DNA of 64,000 nt from Albifimbria verrucaria (taxonomy: Eukaryota > Ascomycota > Sordariomycetes > Hypocreales > Stachybotryaceae): NCBI GenBank assembly GCA_020081605.1, contig JAHREC010000011.1, forward strand, positions 2,480,001 to 2,544,000, given 5' to 3'. Positions 51,075 through 62,485 of this stretch are shown one piece after another (the stretch's first letter is position 1; every line of letters starts with the position of its first letter). Both the position numbers and the translations under genes were made by a program. The notes below the pieces were generated by a model, which ran no database searches, was not told the DNA's origin, and saw only the letters and a list, made by a program, of their open reading frames with translations.

Positions 51075-51738
51075 TCATGAGTTCCGGGGTAGGATTTCCA
51101 GTTTGTTAACCTCAGCAGAAAGCGACTTTACTCCCAGGCCCTTTAGTGCTGCGGAGATGCTGTCCAACACATCTTTCTCTTGTATGTTCTCTAGTTGTGC
51201 TTCTTGTACCATCACAGAGAGGGCCTGTGGCGAGAAGAAAGTTTTCTGCACGAATGTGACTAGCACTACAACCCCATTCCCTCAGTTACGCCCTCGATGC
51301 CTGCAGGTTCGGTGCGATGCTTCTGGTTCCCAGTAGGGATGACGCCCAGACCAAGAATCTCCCACTGCGTCGTTATGAGTCTGAGCCATCCGGTACCTCT
51401 CCAATCATATACCCAGCCCGTTTTAGTTGCCCGGACTTGATTGACTCCTTTGGTATACGATTGTTTGGTTGAGTTTTGCCGAACCAAGTAGCCTCCGAGC
51501 TGAAGTCGACGGTGTTGGCTCCGGCCTGGGTGTATACAGTATCAATGGCATACTTGTGATCTTGCCACATGCTGCTTGAGCTGGCAATCATGCGCCATCT
51601 GGTGTTATATAGATTGCCTACATCTGAAAGCGACTGCGCCAGTTGAGGTTGGCTGACCCGCACTAAAGGCAGATTGGCTTCTGACTCGCAAAATGGGGAT
51701 AGAGAAGGGTAAAGGGCTTGAAAAGGTGGAAAAGACAT
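51075..51738 (-). CDS. Fungal protein of unknown function, split across three frames
   Basis: Starting at MSFPPFQALYPSLS (51738), the frame runs to GYMIGEVP, then continues one base back as GWLRLITTQWEILGLGVIPT and GNQKHRTEPAGIEGVTEGMG, then again one base back as VVVLVTFVQKTFFSPQALSV to KLEILPRNS at 51075. Both joins need one extra G (near 51391, and at the run of four G near 51274 on the coding strand), the pattern seen elsewhere. Joined length about 220 residues. The VLVTFVQKTFFSP segment is only weakly hydrophobic. I do not recognise the family and no motif suggests function. Confidence 0.6.
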
Positions 51739-54700
51739 TGCTGGTTTTGGTATAGAACGGTCACAATGGAAGATAAGGGTTTGCTCTCGATACGTGAGTG
51801 TGCACAAAAGACAATTGTCTCAGAAAGAACAAGTCTGAAGCTCGACTGAATAAATCTGACTGAAGAAAGTCTTCCATAGAAGTTCTTAGCAGCGGTTGGC
51901 TGTGAATGGCAGCCTCCCTTAGGCCCACTACGGGGAGGAACGCAGAGCTGCCCAAGCGACAGGTTCCGACGGAAGATTGCTACTATCCCTTCCACAGCAG
52001 GCAAGGTATCTATAATGAGACTGCAACATGCAGTATTATCTGGCCGTTAGGGCTATGAGCAGGCGCGACATGGAACTTCGGAATTAATGCCATGGTCTAC
52101 CAGATCCACGTAGGGGTGTCAATAGAAAAGAAATTGTGTTGCATTGCATATTCACTTAAGAAGACATAGCAGTTCTATCTTAGCTGGGTAGGTTCAAGTC
52201 AGAGGACAGTTTTCAGGGGCAACGTAACTAAACTAGCCAGCGAATATCAAAGTCCTTACTGAGGCTACTCAAATATACAACTCGTGCGAGTGTGACACAG
52301 GAAGGCCCAAGAGTAGACTTCATCCGGACCACGCCTTACTTCCTACACGAAGGCTACTGTTGCACTGCAGCTCAAAAATGGGGTCCTTTCGCCGGTGGGG
52401 TATCATCTACACATATCAATAGCAGGGGTAGGGTTGAGGCACCTCATGCAGTCAGCTGGTGCAACCCAGCACACCTGTAAGTCGTGAAGTTCATTATCTG
52501 GCACAACGGAGCCAAGTCACCACTGCTATGCAATTAAGGGACTGACTACCTGCATTGACCGCGATGTGCGATAAACACGAAAATGCAACATCAGGCGCTG
52601 GCCAAGGCATTTCCAAGATTCACGGCCACTATTGGCCAGATTTAACTGACACGCTTGACTAGCTACATGAAGGTTGTTCGTTCGTGCCTCAATCTTAGAA
52701 ACTTTACTGACTTATGTAGATATACACATAGCTCACGCGCTGCATACACCGTATCATTATTATACGGCAAACCTTTAGCCTAGAGAGAGATGTTACCGCA
52801 TATATTCCAATTTCAAGTTGCTAAGCGTGATATGAATGGGTTAGGAGTGTAGGAATAGCGCGTCCAGCTCTGCGCCTACGGATGTCAATAATTAAGCCGC
52901 AGTGGCAGGTATGCGCACATCACATATCTGCTGATAGGGCCGGGCCGGGCCGAGCCACCGAGAATGAACAACTGTGGCTGACTATTCATAAAACTACTGC
53001 AGACACACTAAGGACACAACCATAATGTTCTAAGTGCTAACAACCTGGCCGGTGGCCGTTCCATGAAGTATCACATCATATCTTATGACGTAGGCGGAAG
53101 AGCTGGGCAGCACCCAGGCAAGTCGGACTAGTGCTGGATGCAAGAGAATTCCCGCAATATCGACTGATATTCGCTGCTAATTAGGACAACCCGGGTTATG
53201 TTCCCGGCCTTTTCTATGCACACCGTTTATTCTGATGTTAATGACTTACATATCTTACTCTTTCTTCGTGCCGTTCCCTCAGTTGGTTCAGTGAGACATG
53301 GCTGGCCTCAGACATCCTTATTAATGGTCGACTAAAATAGAATCCATCCCGTCCCTCTAAGAACTAAGTTAGGAGCTTTCTATTATAGAAAGGTAATTCG
53401 TCACCATCCGCGCCTACAGAGGGACATGCATACCGTAGCGTTGTTGCGCGCTTTGTTTCGGGTTTGGGAAAGGAATAGGCAGGAGTATACTCAGCGCATA
53501 AGATTGATGCAGTGTGATGCTCGTTATGCGGCTTGTTAGCCCAATTCACCGATGTTGCCGTTGCATTGAGCAGCCTGACTTTGACAATCATACCCTTCAG
53601 GCTGGGGGCATATGTGGGGCTGACTGGGGTCTGCCAACTACATAAGACATCAGTCACTGCATCACTGCAAATGCTGTTCAGAACCAACATTCCGTTACTT
53701 CGCAGAATCCGACCCTTTCAGCCGAAATGAACTGCATTATGTCCGCCGAGTTGGTCATAGCTGGAATTATCTCCGGTCATGTAGCTATACTTGAGCAAGT
53801 TTAGTTTTCATGGATTCTAAGCATGGGTTCCATGAGCGCATCTGCAGCTTCTCCACTCCAGGAGCCTACAGCGGCATGGCCCCCGTTATCTGAGCTGGAA
53901 GGCTACGAGCGAAGGTATGCCCTTTGCGACGTAGCCTTTCCTCCAGCGTGGTTAGTTCTTGACAGACTCGAAATTGCGCCCTCGGCATGAAAACCCGAGA
54001 CTTGGTTGCATTCTTCTTAGGTTAGTCAGGGCAACTCTATGTCTCTTACCAAATTACCCCTACTGTGGGGATTGTCAAAGTCAAGCGCTATTCTGCCTGT
54101 GAATGCCAGCACTAGCGCAACGCTGTCAACTTAATTCACTCAGGAGCAAAGTGAGGACAAGAGTAGTATGGGGGAATGATGATTAGGCGAGACATTTTAA
54201 CTTGGCATCGCGAGACGCTAGATTTACCAATAAATCCTTAAGGATGTTCTCCAATGCACAGGAAATATCACATTGAACCCCAGCACAACCTTACACTGCT
54301 CAACCTTTTCTCAAGGGAAGATCATGGATATCAAGTGGCCCGCCATGGTATGTCACAGTCCTTAAGATCAACCGAGTCCCTAACATTCAGTTCCCTTTCA
54401 TTTTCCATTGACCCACTGGCTCATGAGTACATTTTACTGGCCTTCTGTAATAATTCAGAACACACGTGTATTTGAAGATGATAGTGAGTGGAACCTTCAC
54501 TCTGACGGAGATTACCAAACTGTTGAGAGCACCGAGGCATGGGTTGTCTGTGAGCCGGAGGAGATGGCTGCTGCTGAAGATGCCAAGCAAAATGGAGAGC
54601 GTGTGGAGGACTCCTGAACTATCAACTTGGGAGGCCCATCTCTGAAGAACCGGAGACAGATCGGTCCTGTAAAGAGGCTCATCTCCATGTAATGTTCAAA

Positions 54701-55079
54701 TATGCCATTTTAGTGTGTTAAGAGGAGCTCTTATATTTGATGATTAAATATGCGTGTGATAACCACATTATGTGTAGATGGACAATGTGTGAAACCAGGG
54801 AACTGATCAATTGGGAATCAAATTATGTCGGCATGTCTCGAATGTTTACTAAGATAGTCTATCACAACAGTAGCGTGGAGAACCCTTTTTGCTGGCAATT
54901 TTCTATACCAATGCAATGATCAGGGCAATTTGTAGTTCTCTACATTCTATCGAGGTCGAAACAAGCACGCATAAGAGAGGCAGGATTTCGGACCTGTCTA
55001 TCAATGAGAATAATTAACCAGGTTTCTAATTTCCCAAACACGCTATCTATAGAATATATCATACAACTTTTCGTTGTTT
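51739..55079. other. 3.3-kb gene-poor region
   Basis: The longest empty stretch. Stops are dense in all frames. A frame at 54408-54617 (+) ends with an acidic, coding-like tail (WNLHSDGDYQTVESTEAWVV) and may be the last exon of a lost gene, but no upstream part is visible. Short GC-rich reiteration (GGGCC) at 52938-52957. I found no transposase, reverse transcriptase or long inverted repeats, though a diverged element cannot be excluded by eye. Confidence 0.45.
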
Positions 55080-56346
55080 TTACAAGCCAGGCTTGAGTTT
55101 GCCAAAGGATAGGGTAGGCTGATAATAGGGATTTTCGGTCGGGAACGAGCCATAATCCCACACAGTATAGAAGTTACGCAAGAGCCTTGTGCCGATGAGC
55201 GAGAATCCATAGGAACCCGAATCATCAAACGGAGGCCAGCAAGCATCATCTCGGTTTGCAAAGCCCGGGAGGGCCAGCTGGTCGCCGGTCAAGGTAAGGT
55301 TTTTGGATTCACCATAGAAGCCAATCTCGAAAGTGATGGACCATTTATCGGTGAACTCGCTGCAGAGCGGAATGTGCTGGCCATTGATGATGGCCGTCCA
55401 GTTCATTCCAATAGAGGCATAGACGGACTCAATCTGATCCGGTGGCAGCGAGACGCTTGAAGCGCCTGTGTCGAAGACGACGTCGGACCAAGACATGTCA
55501 GTTTTAGACTCGATCTTAGTGCCATTGCATGCAGTTTTTCCGCCGGTAGCACTGAATAAGACAGTACGCCAGACGTCGTATCCTCCATTTCTCTGAAGAA
55601 GAGGAACAGTGGTCAATTCGCCGTCGACGTACTTGTCCTCTCTGGATGCACCTAAGGTCAACAAGCCCTTGCCGGGAACGCCTCCAGTGCTCTCAACTTC
55701 GTCACGAGCGTAGTAAATGCCGAAACGGGGTTCGTCTACTACCTTATTGGCCATCATATCTTCGAAGAGAGGGGCCGCACCGCCGTCGGCGATGCTGCCA
55801 AAGGCAAGTCCCAGGAAACCATGAGCTGGGAGGGCGAACCAGTTGCTTTCGTTGGCAGCAATGAAGGATCCATTCCACGACACATCACCTGACTCGAATA
55901 CGTCTGTCACGGTGTGGCCAGCGACTCGTCCACCAAGATAATCAATCGAGGCGTCCTCGCCGGTCAGTTTTCCAGTCGACGACTTTTCAATGTCGTATCC
56001 CTCGCGCTTGAAGCTATCTATAATGTTAGCGTGCTTAATGGACCATGAATGGGGCAATCGGGCGTACCCGCTATAGTTGGGGCAACTCTCGCCGCATTTC
56101 GCGTCGACAGCCCAGGCAGAGGAGCTACCAGTATCGAACAAGAAACGATACGGCCGACCAGGCGTTCCAATGTTGAGGTCTACGAGTTTCTTCTAGGATT
56201 AGAGAGGAGCGGATTTGGCGACCGATTGCACAACTCACATAACCTAGTTCGACAATGACGGGCAAATCGAGGACGGCGCCAGACACGCTGCTGACACAAG
56301 CCGACGTTGCCAGGATGGCTGAAGCCAAATGAGTTACGGACCGCAT
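55080..56346 (-). CDS. Secreted A1-family aspartic protease
   Basis: A signal peptide (MRSVTHLASAILATSACVSS, start 56346) leads to VELGYKKLVDLNIGTPGRPY and the first catalytic motif FLFDTGSSSAW; the second is VVFDTGASSVSLP. A hydrophobic-hydrophobic-Gly before the C-terminus (FSLIGTRLLRNFYTVWDYGS) and the Tyr/flap-like region fit pepsin-type enzymes. Cysteines flank the first catalytic site (CGESC), as in other fungal members. An intron at 56193-56238 (46 bp, GTGAGT) splits it after GY. The stretch after CPNYSGYAR (LPHSWSIKHANIIDS) contains a GTACGC...CTAAC...TAG intron-like pattern near 56020-56070, but splicing it shifts the frame, so I leave it as coding. The main exon of 353 residues is otherwise intact. 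Start at 56361 is an alternative five residues upstream. Confidence 0.92.
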
Positions 56347-57039
56347 GGTTGCTCTGAGCAAGGTACTGTAGACGTGAAGCGCACAATCGAGTATCTATGC
56401 TGGCGGCGAACGCCATCCATTTATAATTCTCGAAGCAAAGAGATAATTTAATGAATGAATAGACAAATACGGGTTCCACTGCCCCGCTTGGCAGAGTGGG
56501 CTGGCTATACGAGGCACAGCTTCATGCAGGCGCCGGTTCAGCTCTGCCAAGTGCCATTTCGTCGCAACCTGCAAGTTCTTACTGGGAGTTCCTTGCCTAG
56601 TCTGTTGCGCTACCCTCGGCTTGTCCGGATATATAGTAGCATGCAGCGGTTCGCGAACGTTGCGATTGAAGATCTTTTCTTATGAAGCCAGTTCACACGG
56701 AGTTTGTTGATCAGCTGAAAAACTAGAAGCGTAAGAATCGTATTTGACAAATTTTTTTATCGCAAGTATAAAGATCCACCTAAATAAGAAGGGGAACAAA
56801 GCAAAAAGCCACACATGATGTTTGGTTATAGATTGAGCACTTGTCTTATCAGCTATATCGAAACTAGAGGCTTGCACACAAATAAGCCGAAGCGCAGTTT
56901 TCTCCCTCTTCTTTTGGAAATCTCAATTGAAGCGAACTATGGATAGGCATCTTGCTAATGATTTAATAACTTGGTGACCAAATCCATACCCCAAGACTCA
57001 GTGCCCACATCAACATATCCCTAGGATACTATAAGCCGG
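56347..57039. other. Intergenic region between aspartic protease and pectin lyase
   Basis: About 690 bases. A TATATAG-like sequence lies near 56630. It holds the protease promoter and the pectin lyase 3' end. No gene recognised. Confidence 0.4.
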
Positions 57040-58164
57040 CTAGATCTTTCCAAAACCTGCAGTGTTCGCTACATTCTTGGCAGCCTCGTATGTTGAAGCG
57101 CTAGCGACATTCTTGCCCTGGAAGTTGGAAAAGAAGCCACTGTCAGAGCCGCCTAAAGCTGGCGAGCTACCATATCCGTTGACTTGGCAGGTGTGTCCAA
57201 GGTAAGAGGAGCATTTAGCATTGGAGCTGCTGTCAGGGCTACCGAACAACTGACCCGTACGGCCGGAGTTGATGGAGGCCTTGACATTTTGGAAAACGTT
57301 GCCTTCCGCGACAACCATGCTGCCTTTACCAATGTCGAAAGCATGGCCGCTGTTATCGTACCAGTAGTTGTTCACAGCATGGAAGAGAGTGTTGCCTTCC
57401 AATTTGGGGGCTCGACCAGACGTCTTGTAAATATAGTTGTTCTTAAAGGTGATCAAGTCGTTGGAGCCCAGGAACAGTGCATTCCAGTAATGACGGCCAT
57501 CGCATGATGCAGACCAAGAAGTGGTACCATCAATCTTGCTGTTAGAGATCGTGATCCGGTTGCTGGCTTCGTAACCTGCGACATAGTGTTGTCGGCCGAT
57601 GAGAGAGGTGGTAACGTGGTCAATCCAAACCAAGTCGCAGCCATTAAAGGTGATAGCATCACCTCCCCATACGTACTGAGGGTTCAGCTCCGTGATGTGC
57701 ACGTTTTGGATGATAATATTCTTCACTCCGCTGACGAAGCGAAGACCTTTACCTCTGATGACACCTTTGTTGCCAACACCAATAAGAGACTTGTTGGACC
57801 CTACTTGGATTGGTTTCAGGCCTGCGTTGTCGTAGTTGACGTTGACCTTGGCATAGCTAGCATCGCACCAGTTGTTTGCGTTAATGGCAAGTTGACAAGC
57901 GGAACCAGTGCCCCATGGAGCACAACCCGTTGCACTGGTCCTACCTTCGGTGCCAAGGAAGTTGAACTCCCTGTCAAGCATAATTACACGAGGTGAACTA
58001 TCTTGGAGGTACGAAACCAGCTGGGCAGTTGTTGTCGGATACACAGCAGCCGTGCTACCACCTCCGGTAACGCCCTTGGCAAAGCCCTCTGCAGCGCCGG
58101 TGACAGCGGCTACAGAGTTGGCAAAAGCCAGCAAGACAGCAGAGATGTTGGCAAAAGACTTCAT
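57040..58164 (-). CDS. Pectin lyase (PL1 family), secreted
   Basis: Pectin lyase cleaves methyl-esterified pectin by beta-elimination outside the cell. The signal peptide is MKSFANISAVLLAFANSVAA, then GAAEGFAKGVTGGGSTAAVY, the typical mature N-terminus. The parallel beta-helix signatures are GVIRGKGLRFVSGVKNIIIQ, the PL1 WIDHV motif and the catalytic-Arg segment TSGRAPKLEG. The CDWC-like cysteines (GCAPWGTGSACQ, NNWCDA) match disulphides of this family. The lack of Ca-binding aspartates and the Trp-rich cleft favour pectin lyase over pectate lyase, by family pattern. The frame is intact over 375 residues and needs no intron. I start at 58164; the in-frame ATG at 58221 would put extra residues before a perfect signal peptide. 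Confidence 0.95.
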   Translation of the reverse strand: MKSFANISAVLLAFANSVAAVTGAAEGFAKGVTGGGSTAAVYPTTTAQLVSYLQDSSPRVIMLDREFNFLGTEGRTSATGCAPWGTGSACQLAINANNWCDASYAKVNVNYDNAGLKPIQVGSNKSLIGVGNKGVIRGKGLRFVSGVKNIIIQNVHITELNPQYVWGGDAITFNGCDLVWIDHVTTSLIGRQHYVAGYEASNRITISNSKIDGTTSWSASCDGRHYWNALFLGSNDLITFKNNYIYKTSGRAPKLEGNTLFHAVNNYWYDNSGHAFDIGKGSMVVAEGNVFQNVKASINSGRTGQLFGSPDSSSNAKCSSYLGHTCQVNGYGSSPALGGSDSGFFSNFQGKNVASASTYEAAKNVANTAGFGKI

Positions 58165-59457
58165 TGTTAAGTGTGAAATGTTTGGCACTGGCGACACTAT
58201 GATTTCCAACCATGATAGCATGTTTAAAATTATCTGCTCTTTATATCAACGACTTCGATATCGGAATTGACGGTAACATAGTCTTGGCTCACAACCATAC
58301 CCCATCGCGGGCCAAAGGATTGGATCATTTGAGTGTTAGTTAATTACCATGTTATAGGTTGAGGATAGTTGACAGATTCATCTCATTGGCGGATTTGTTC
58401 AGACTATTAGACCCTGTGTGCTGCTCAACGGAGCATGAGTTCTAATCTGCAATGACCCACTGAGCCGGATCTCAGACACACAAACTCCGCCAATCCCAAT
58501 CTTGCCTCGCGCAAAGATGTTTTGACATAGCGAGATCCCTTGGGCCGAGGCGTAGACAAGGTTGGAGATCTTTATTGCAAGAAAGAATATAACGCCAACT
58601 AGTTGACGAACATTGGCCAGATGAAACACGATGGATCTAATGTATTCGGGGCTTGATATATCGAACTGACCATGCCGGAGCGAAGAGAATTCTTGGCTTT
58701 CTTTAAGTGATTGTCGCATATGCTCATCTGTGAGTCTAATTGTCCATTAACATAGAGCAGATGGAAAATCGAGCTAGTAAAAGCGATTTATTGCTCTAGC
58801 TAGACGTAGAGTCTTTTCTTTCTTAAGACCTAACAATCAGCGCCTTGGTCTACGCCAGAATTCTCCTTTACAGAACGAAAACATACGATCAATGCTACCT
58901 GGTTCAGTGTAAGGAAGTCATAAGTTGGAGACACACCGAGGAAACCGCTATTGGCAGTTGAGGAAACGAAATATATGGTCGTTACAAAACTTATAAAAGA
59001 GTTGAATGATATTCCAGGCTCCTGAGCCTATGAAATGGCTAAAGTAAAGGAATAACGATGCTTGTTGCAGCCATACATTCCGCTTCCAGCAAATCCAACA
59101 AATTCCTACCACAATCATTACTGGACCAACACCAGATAAACTCAGACACTCGAATTTGAAACCTCAATTTGCAGTACTGCTTTTTCTTAGAATAAGTCTG
59201 TGTGTACTCGGGCTTAGATGAGTTCCTTCGACTTCCATAATTTCTCCGACACACTAGCTTGAGCAGCGTAGGGTTCGAATTTGAATGACTAAATTTCCAT
59301 CCTGCCATGTTGTTTCTAGCAGTTGTTGGAGAAGAGACATATTCCAAGCTTCCCGTGTTCGTGGCTTGGGTTTGCAAAAGTAGGATTGGAAACGAGTTGA
59401 TTGAGAGATTGAATGTGTTCAACTGAACCTTTCGGCAGCCACCCACTAACCCGGCAA
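58165..59457. other. Intergenic region upstream of pectin lyase
   Basis: About 1.3 kb. It contains the pectin lyase promoter, with a TTTATATCA sequence near 58240, some 80 bases before the start. Frames at 58399-58719 and 59039-59446 (-) lack domains or bias. Confidence 0.4.
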
Positions 59458-60007
59458 CTACTCATAGTTCTTAAGGTAATGCTCACTGAGAAGCTGTCGG
59501 GATAGGCGGGACCGGGCCAGTCGGGATGGGGTTGCTCGGGATAGGTCCTGTTGGAATAGGTCCAGTTGGAATAGGTCCAGTTGGAATAGGTCCAGTTGGA
59601 ATAGGTCCAGTTGGAATAGGGCCAGTTGGAATAGGGCCAGTCGGAATAGGACCACTGGGGATCGGCCAGCTTGGAATAGGACCACTCGGAATGGGGCCAC
59701 TAGGGATAGGCCAACTTGGGATAGGCCCAGACGGGGACCTCCCGTGGGGAAGCCGCCAGTCGGGAACGGGCCGGTAGGAAAACCACCGGTTGGGAAGCCA
59801 CCCGTAGGGAATGGCCCCGTGGGAAACGGACCCGTGGGAAACCCCAGTAGGGAACGGACCTGTAGGGAACGGGCCGGTAGGGAACGGGCCGGTAGGGAAT
59901 GGACCCGTAGGGAAAGGGCCTGTTCCTTGAGGAGCCGCAATCAGGGCGCCAGCGACAAAGGTAGCCAGGCCCAAGGCTGTAGCGGCAATGAGAGACTTGA
60001 CTTGCAT
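59458..60007 (-). CDS. Secreted pentapeptide-repeat protein (GPFPT / GPIPT repeats)
   Basis: A signal peptide (MQVKSLIAATALGLATFVAG, start 60007) and a short spacer (ALIAAPQGT) precede tandem five-residue repeats: first GPFPT units, then FPTGG-type units, then about 14 GPIPT/GPIPS units, ending PTGPVPPIPTASQ. The middle block lies in another frame (about 59850-59735): two breaks of opposite sign enclose it. In that frame it reads FPTGGFPTGGFPTG, clearly the same repeat, while the frame of the flanks reads VSHGSVSHG. So two indels, real or artefactual, need correcting. Low-complexity Pro/Gly/Thr proteins of this kind are usually cell-wall or extracellular, with O-glycosylation; no function can be inferred. 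Product about 174 residues if read through. Confidence 0.7.
59520..59745 (-). repeat. 15-bp minisatellite (GPIPT-coding block)
   Basis: About 14 tandem copies of a 15-base unit (plus strand GGAATAGGTCCAGTT and variants) in the 3' half of the repeat protein gene. The central copies are nearly identical and the outer ones diverge, as with unequal exchange or slippage. Because 15 is a multiple of three, copy-number changes keep the frame. Confidence 0.95.
59745..59935 (-). repeat. Second repeat block (FPTGP/FPTGG-coding)
   Basis: A less regular tandem array of about 15-base units (plus strand GGGAACGGGCCGGTA-like) encoding Phe-Pro-Thr-Gly repeats. It is related to the neighbouring array (GPxPT core) but carries Phe in place of Ile. 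Confidence 0.9.
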
Positions 60008-61442
60008 GATGATTGAAAACGAAGAGTTATTGAGTTGTTGGTTCTTAATCCCTTATTCTGTGGAGGCTGAGCCAGAGGGACTGCTGAAAGGCTTGGGGAG
60101 TAATCCCTATTTAACATTCTTCTATCATATTTCTAACTCTTAACATTGATATTGTGAAGATCATTATGATTGCTTCTCGTCAACTCACTGTCGCCGGCCT
60201 TGGAGTTCTCATGGTATCGATTTTGCTATTCATAAATGAATTCATGCTGGGATAGATGAATGACTTCACCATCACTATTTATCCACCCAATTATGCCTTC
60301 TTCCATGTTTCAAATAGGCCTTTTCCCGCTTCTCGGACTTGTGCCGAAGACGTAAAACGACGGAAGATCTTCGCGGGAAGTTGTCACGGCAAACTCCCCT
60401 GAGAGACATATTCTGATTGGTGAGCGCTGATCTGGTTCAAAATATCCCGGGGTTTCATAGGGCCCGGCACATGTGCTTCATATGCATGATCATGCAAGAA
60501 AAGCTTGGTATGTGCCAGTCTCTACCGAAACTGCCGGCTTTTGACGTCCCGTGGCTGTCGAATTGGTGAAGGATCGTCGTTGCAACGTCTAAAATTCAAA
60601 GACGATCACGTCGAATGCTTGACCATCGCAAAATGAGGATTGGCAAAATAGAGTGCATTCTGATGTGCTCTCAGGGGTCGTAAGTCTTGAAGAGTGTCCG
60701 CTAGATATTATCTAATGGCGCCATTATTATGTAAAGAATGCAAATATGACGCATGTTAACTTCTGTTACATCGCGCTGTGATAGTATAGATATTTTTCTA
60801 CACTCGTGACGCAAAAGAATACTGGAATATTTATGAAGCGAGAGGATGGGTGATTCAGGAAACACTGACTAGAACGTCTCATTTTCTCGGGGTGCTTAAA
60901 AACAGGGAGAGGGAGAGAAAAAGAAGCAGAAAAAGACAATAAAAATAAAAATAAAAAATAGGAATACAACATGATATCGAGCTGGTATGACGTGATAGTG
61001 ATACGGATGCGACGGCATTAGACTACCGGGTAATAAGTACGGAAAGCAATCGGAGGTGGACGGAACCGGCTCTTGTTGTGATCGTCATAGCACTAAATTC
61101 TATAAGTGCCATTACCAAAATGTTAAAACCGATGGTTGAGTGGTCTGTGTTCCTGGAGTTTCAAGTATATACATTAGCCGTGAGTAGTAAAAAGGAAGAA
61201 ATCCGTGCAAACAGCTTTCATGATGATTTAACAAAGTGGCAAAGATGAGCCAAGCTAAAACTCGAATTGCCGATTGATGTATACGTCCAAGCAATATTAT
61301 GACAGGGTTGACTCAAAGATGGCTGAATTGTACTAGTAGCAAGAGTTTGTGCGGAGAGTTACTGCAACTGATATCGTAATAGCTAGCCATTGATGAGCCT
61401 TTAACCTTGCAATTGTATTGTTCTTCCTTGAAGCCCCATGAG
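60008..61442. other. 1.4-kb gene-poor stretch
   Basis: It separates the repeat protein from the hydrolase. A polypurine run lies at about 60900-60960. The frames present are short and without domains. Confidence 0.4.
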
Positions 61443-62485
61443 CTACGCCGTATTCTCCTGTAACATCCATTTCATTCCCTCAATTAAGTCCCGCCAGTAG
61501 TCTTGGCTTCGCTCCAACTGAGGCCAGTTGGTCCAGAACATATGCCCAAAACCCTCGTATATATAGAGCTTTGTCGCTGCTTGCCAGTCTTCATTAAGAA
61601 CCTTTTCGTAAATGAAAGCTTCATCGCGAAGAGGGTCAAGGCCTGCAACTTGAAAGAGGGTTTTGGGGAATGGCACACCCAATACCTTATCAGCATACCA
61701 TTCCTTGGCAAATGGCGAGAACAGAGGCGAATAGACGTCTGCTCCAACGACATCGAGTAAGAAGCTGGGTGACTTCCAGTCAAAGGGTTCCTTTGCCAGC
61801 TGTGGAAGGACCGGATCATTTGTGTTTGACCATGCGCTTCGATAACTTTCCCGATACTTGTCCGGCACGAGCTCTGGGGGTAGTATAAATGGGACGCTGA
61901 GCCATTGGCCTGTCAGTGGAGGGCTGAGTCCTTCCCGTCGAGAGAGATGGAGCAGCACAGCTGCAATATTTGCCCCTGCAGACGAGCCACCCACGATGAA
62001 GCCCCTGGACGGGTCGGCACCGAGCTTGGAGGCGTTGGCCGCGGCCCAGCGAAGTACATCCCAGCAATCCAGCACTCCTGTGGGGAACTTGTGCTCTGGG
62101 GCGAGGCGGTACTCCGGGTTGAGGCAAACGACGCCTAGGTCACGCGTCAGCAGTCTGGCGTTGGATTCTTCGTCCTTCCGATCACCCATGGCAAAGCCGC
62201 CCTCGTGAAAGAGCACAATAAGAGGGCGGCCATCCGGTAATCCGGTCTCGGCTTGCGTAGGCTGGTAATGCATCACGGGGATAAGATAGCCATCACGACT
62301 CTCCACTGTGATCTCGCGCTCGGCGACTTCTGCAATAGGAGAGGGACAGGAAGTAGATGTCGCACCTGGTCCAAGTGCTTGCTACGAGGTTCACGAGCTT
62401 CGGGGATGAATGGCAGAGGCGGAACAGGCCTGGCAGCGATTGCTTGCTCCAAGGCGGGGTGTCTCTCGGAGATCCGTTGGGCCAT
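61443..62485 (-). CDS. Alpha/beta hydrolase fold-3 protein (hormone-sensitive-lipase-like)
   Basis: An esterase/lipase of the HSL group. The oxyanion motif reads LFHEGGFAMGD (HEGG in place of the usual HGGG), the nucleophile elbow is VGGSSAGANIA with Ser catalytic, the acid is in AGLDPLRDEA and the histidine in YEGFGHMFWTNWP. YRLAPEHKFP is the family signature after the second strand. The substrate is probably a short-chain ester; it cannot be specified. There is no signal peptide. The first frame (MAQRISERHPALEQAI, from 62485) and the main frame (AEREITVESRDGYLIPVMHY) are separated by an indel near 62340-62370. Total about 345 residues. No neighbour suggests a pathway. Confidence 0.87.

Noticed and set aside
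51739..55079. Decayed transposon in the large gene-poor region
   Set aside because: I found no transposase or polymerase motif, no long inverted repeat and no obvious RIP pattern by eye; a database search would decide.
59526..59777. Plus-strand GIGPV-repeat protein
   Set aside because: A shadow of the minisatellite: any strand and most frames of a 15-bp array stay open. The minus strand has the signal peptide.
59520..59935. Tandem repeats as a CRISPR array
   Set aside because: Units are contiguous 15-mers with no unique spacers, in a fungal coding sequence.
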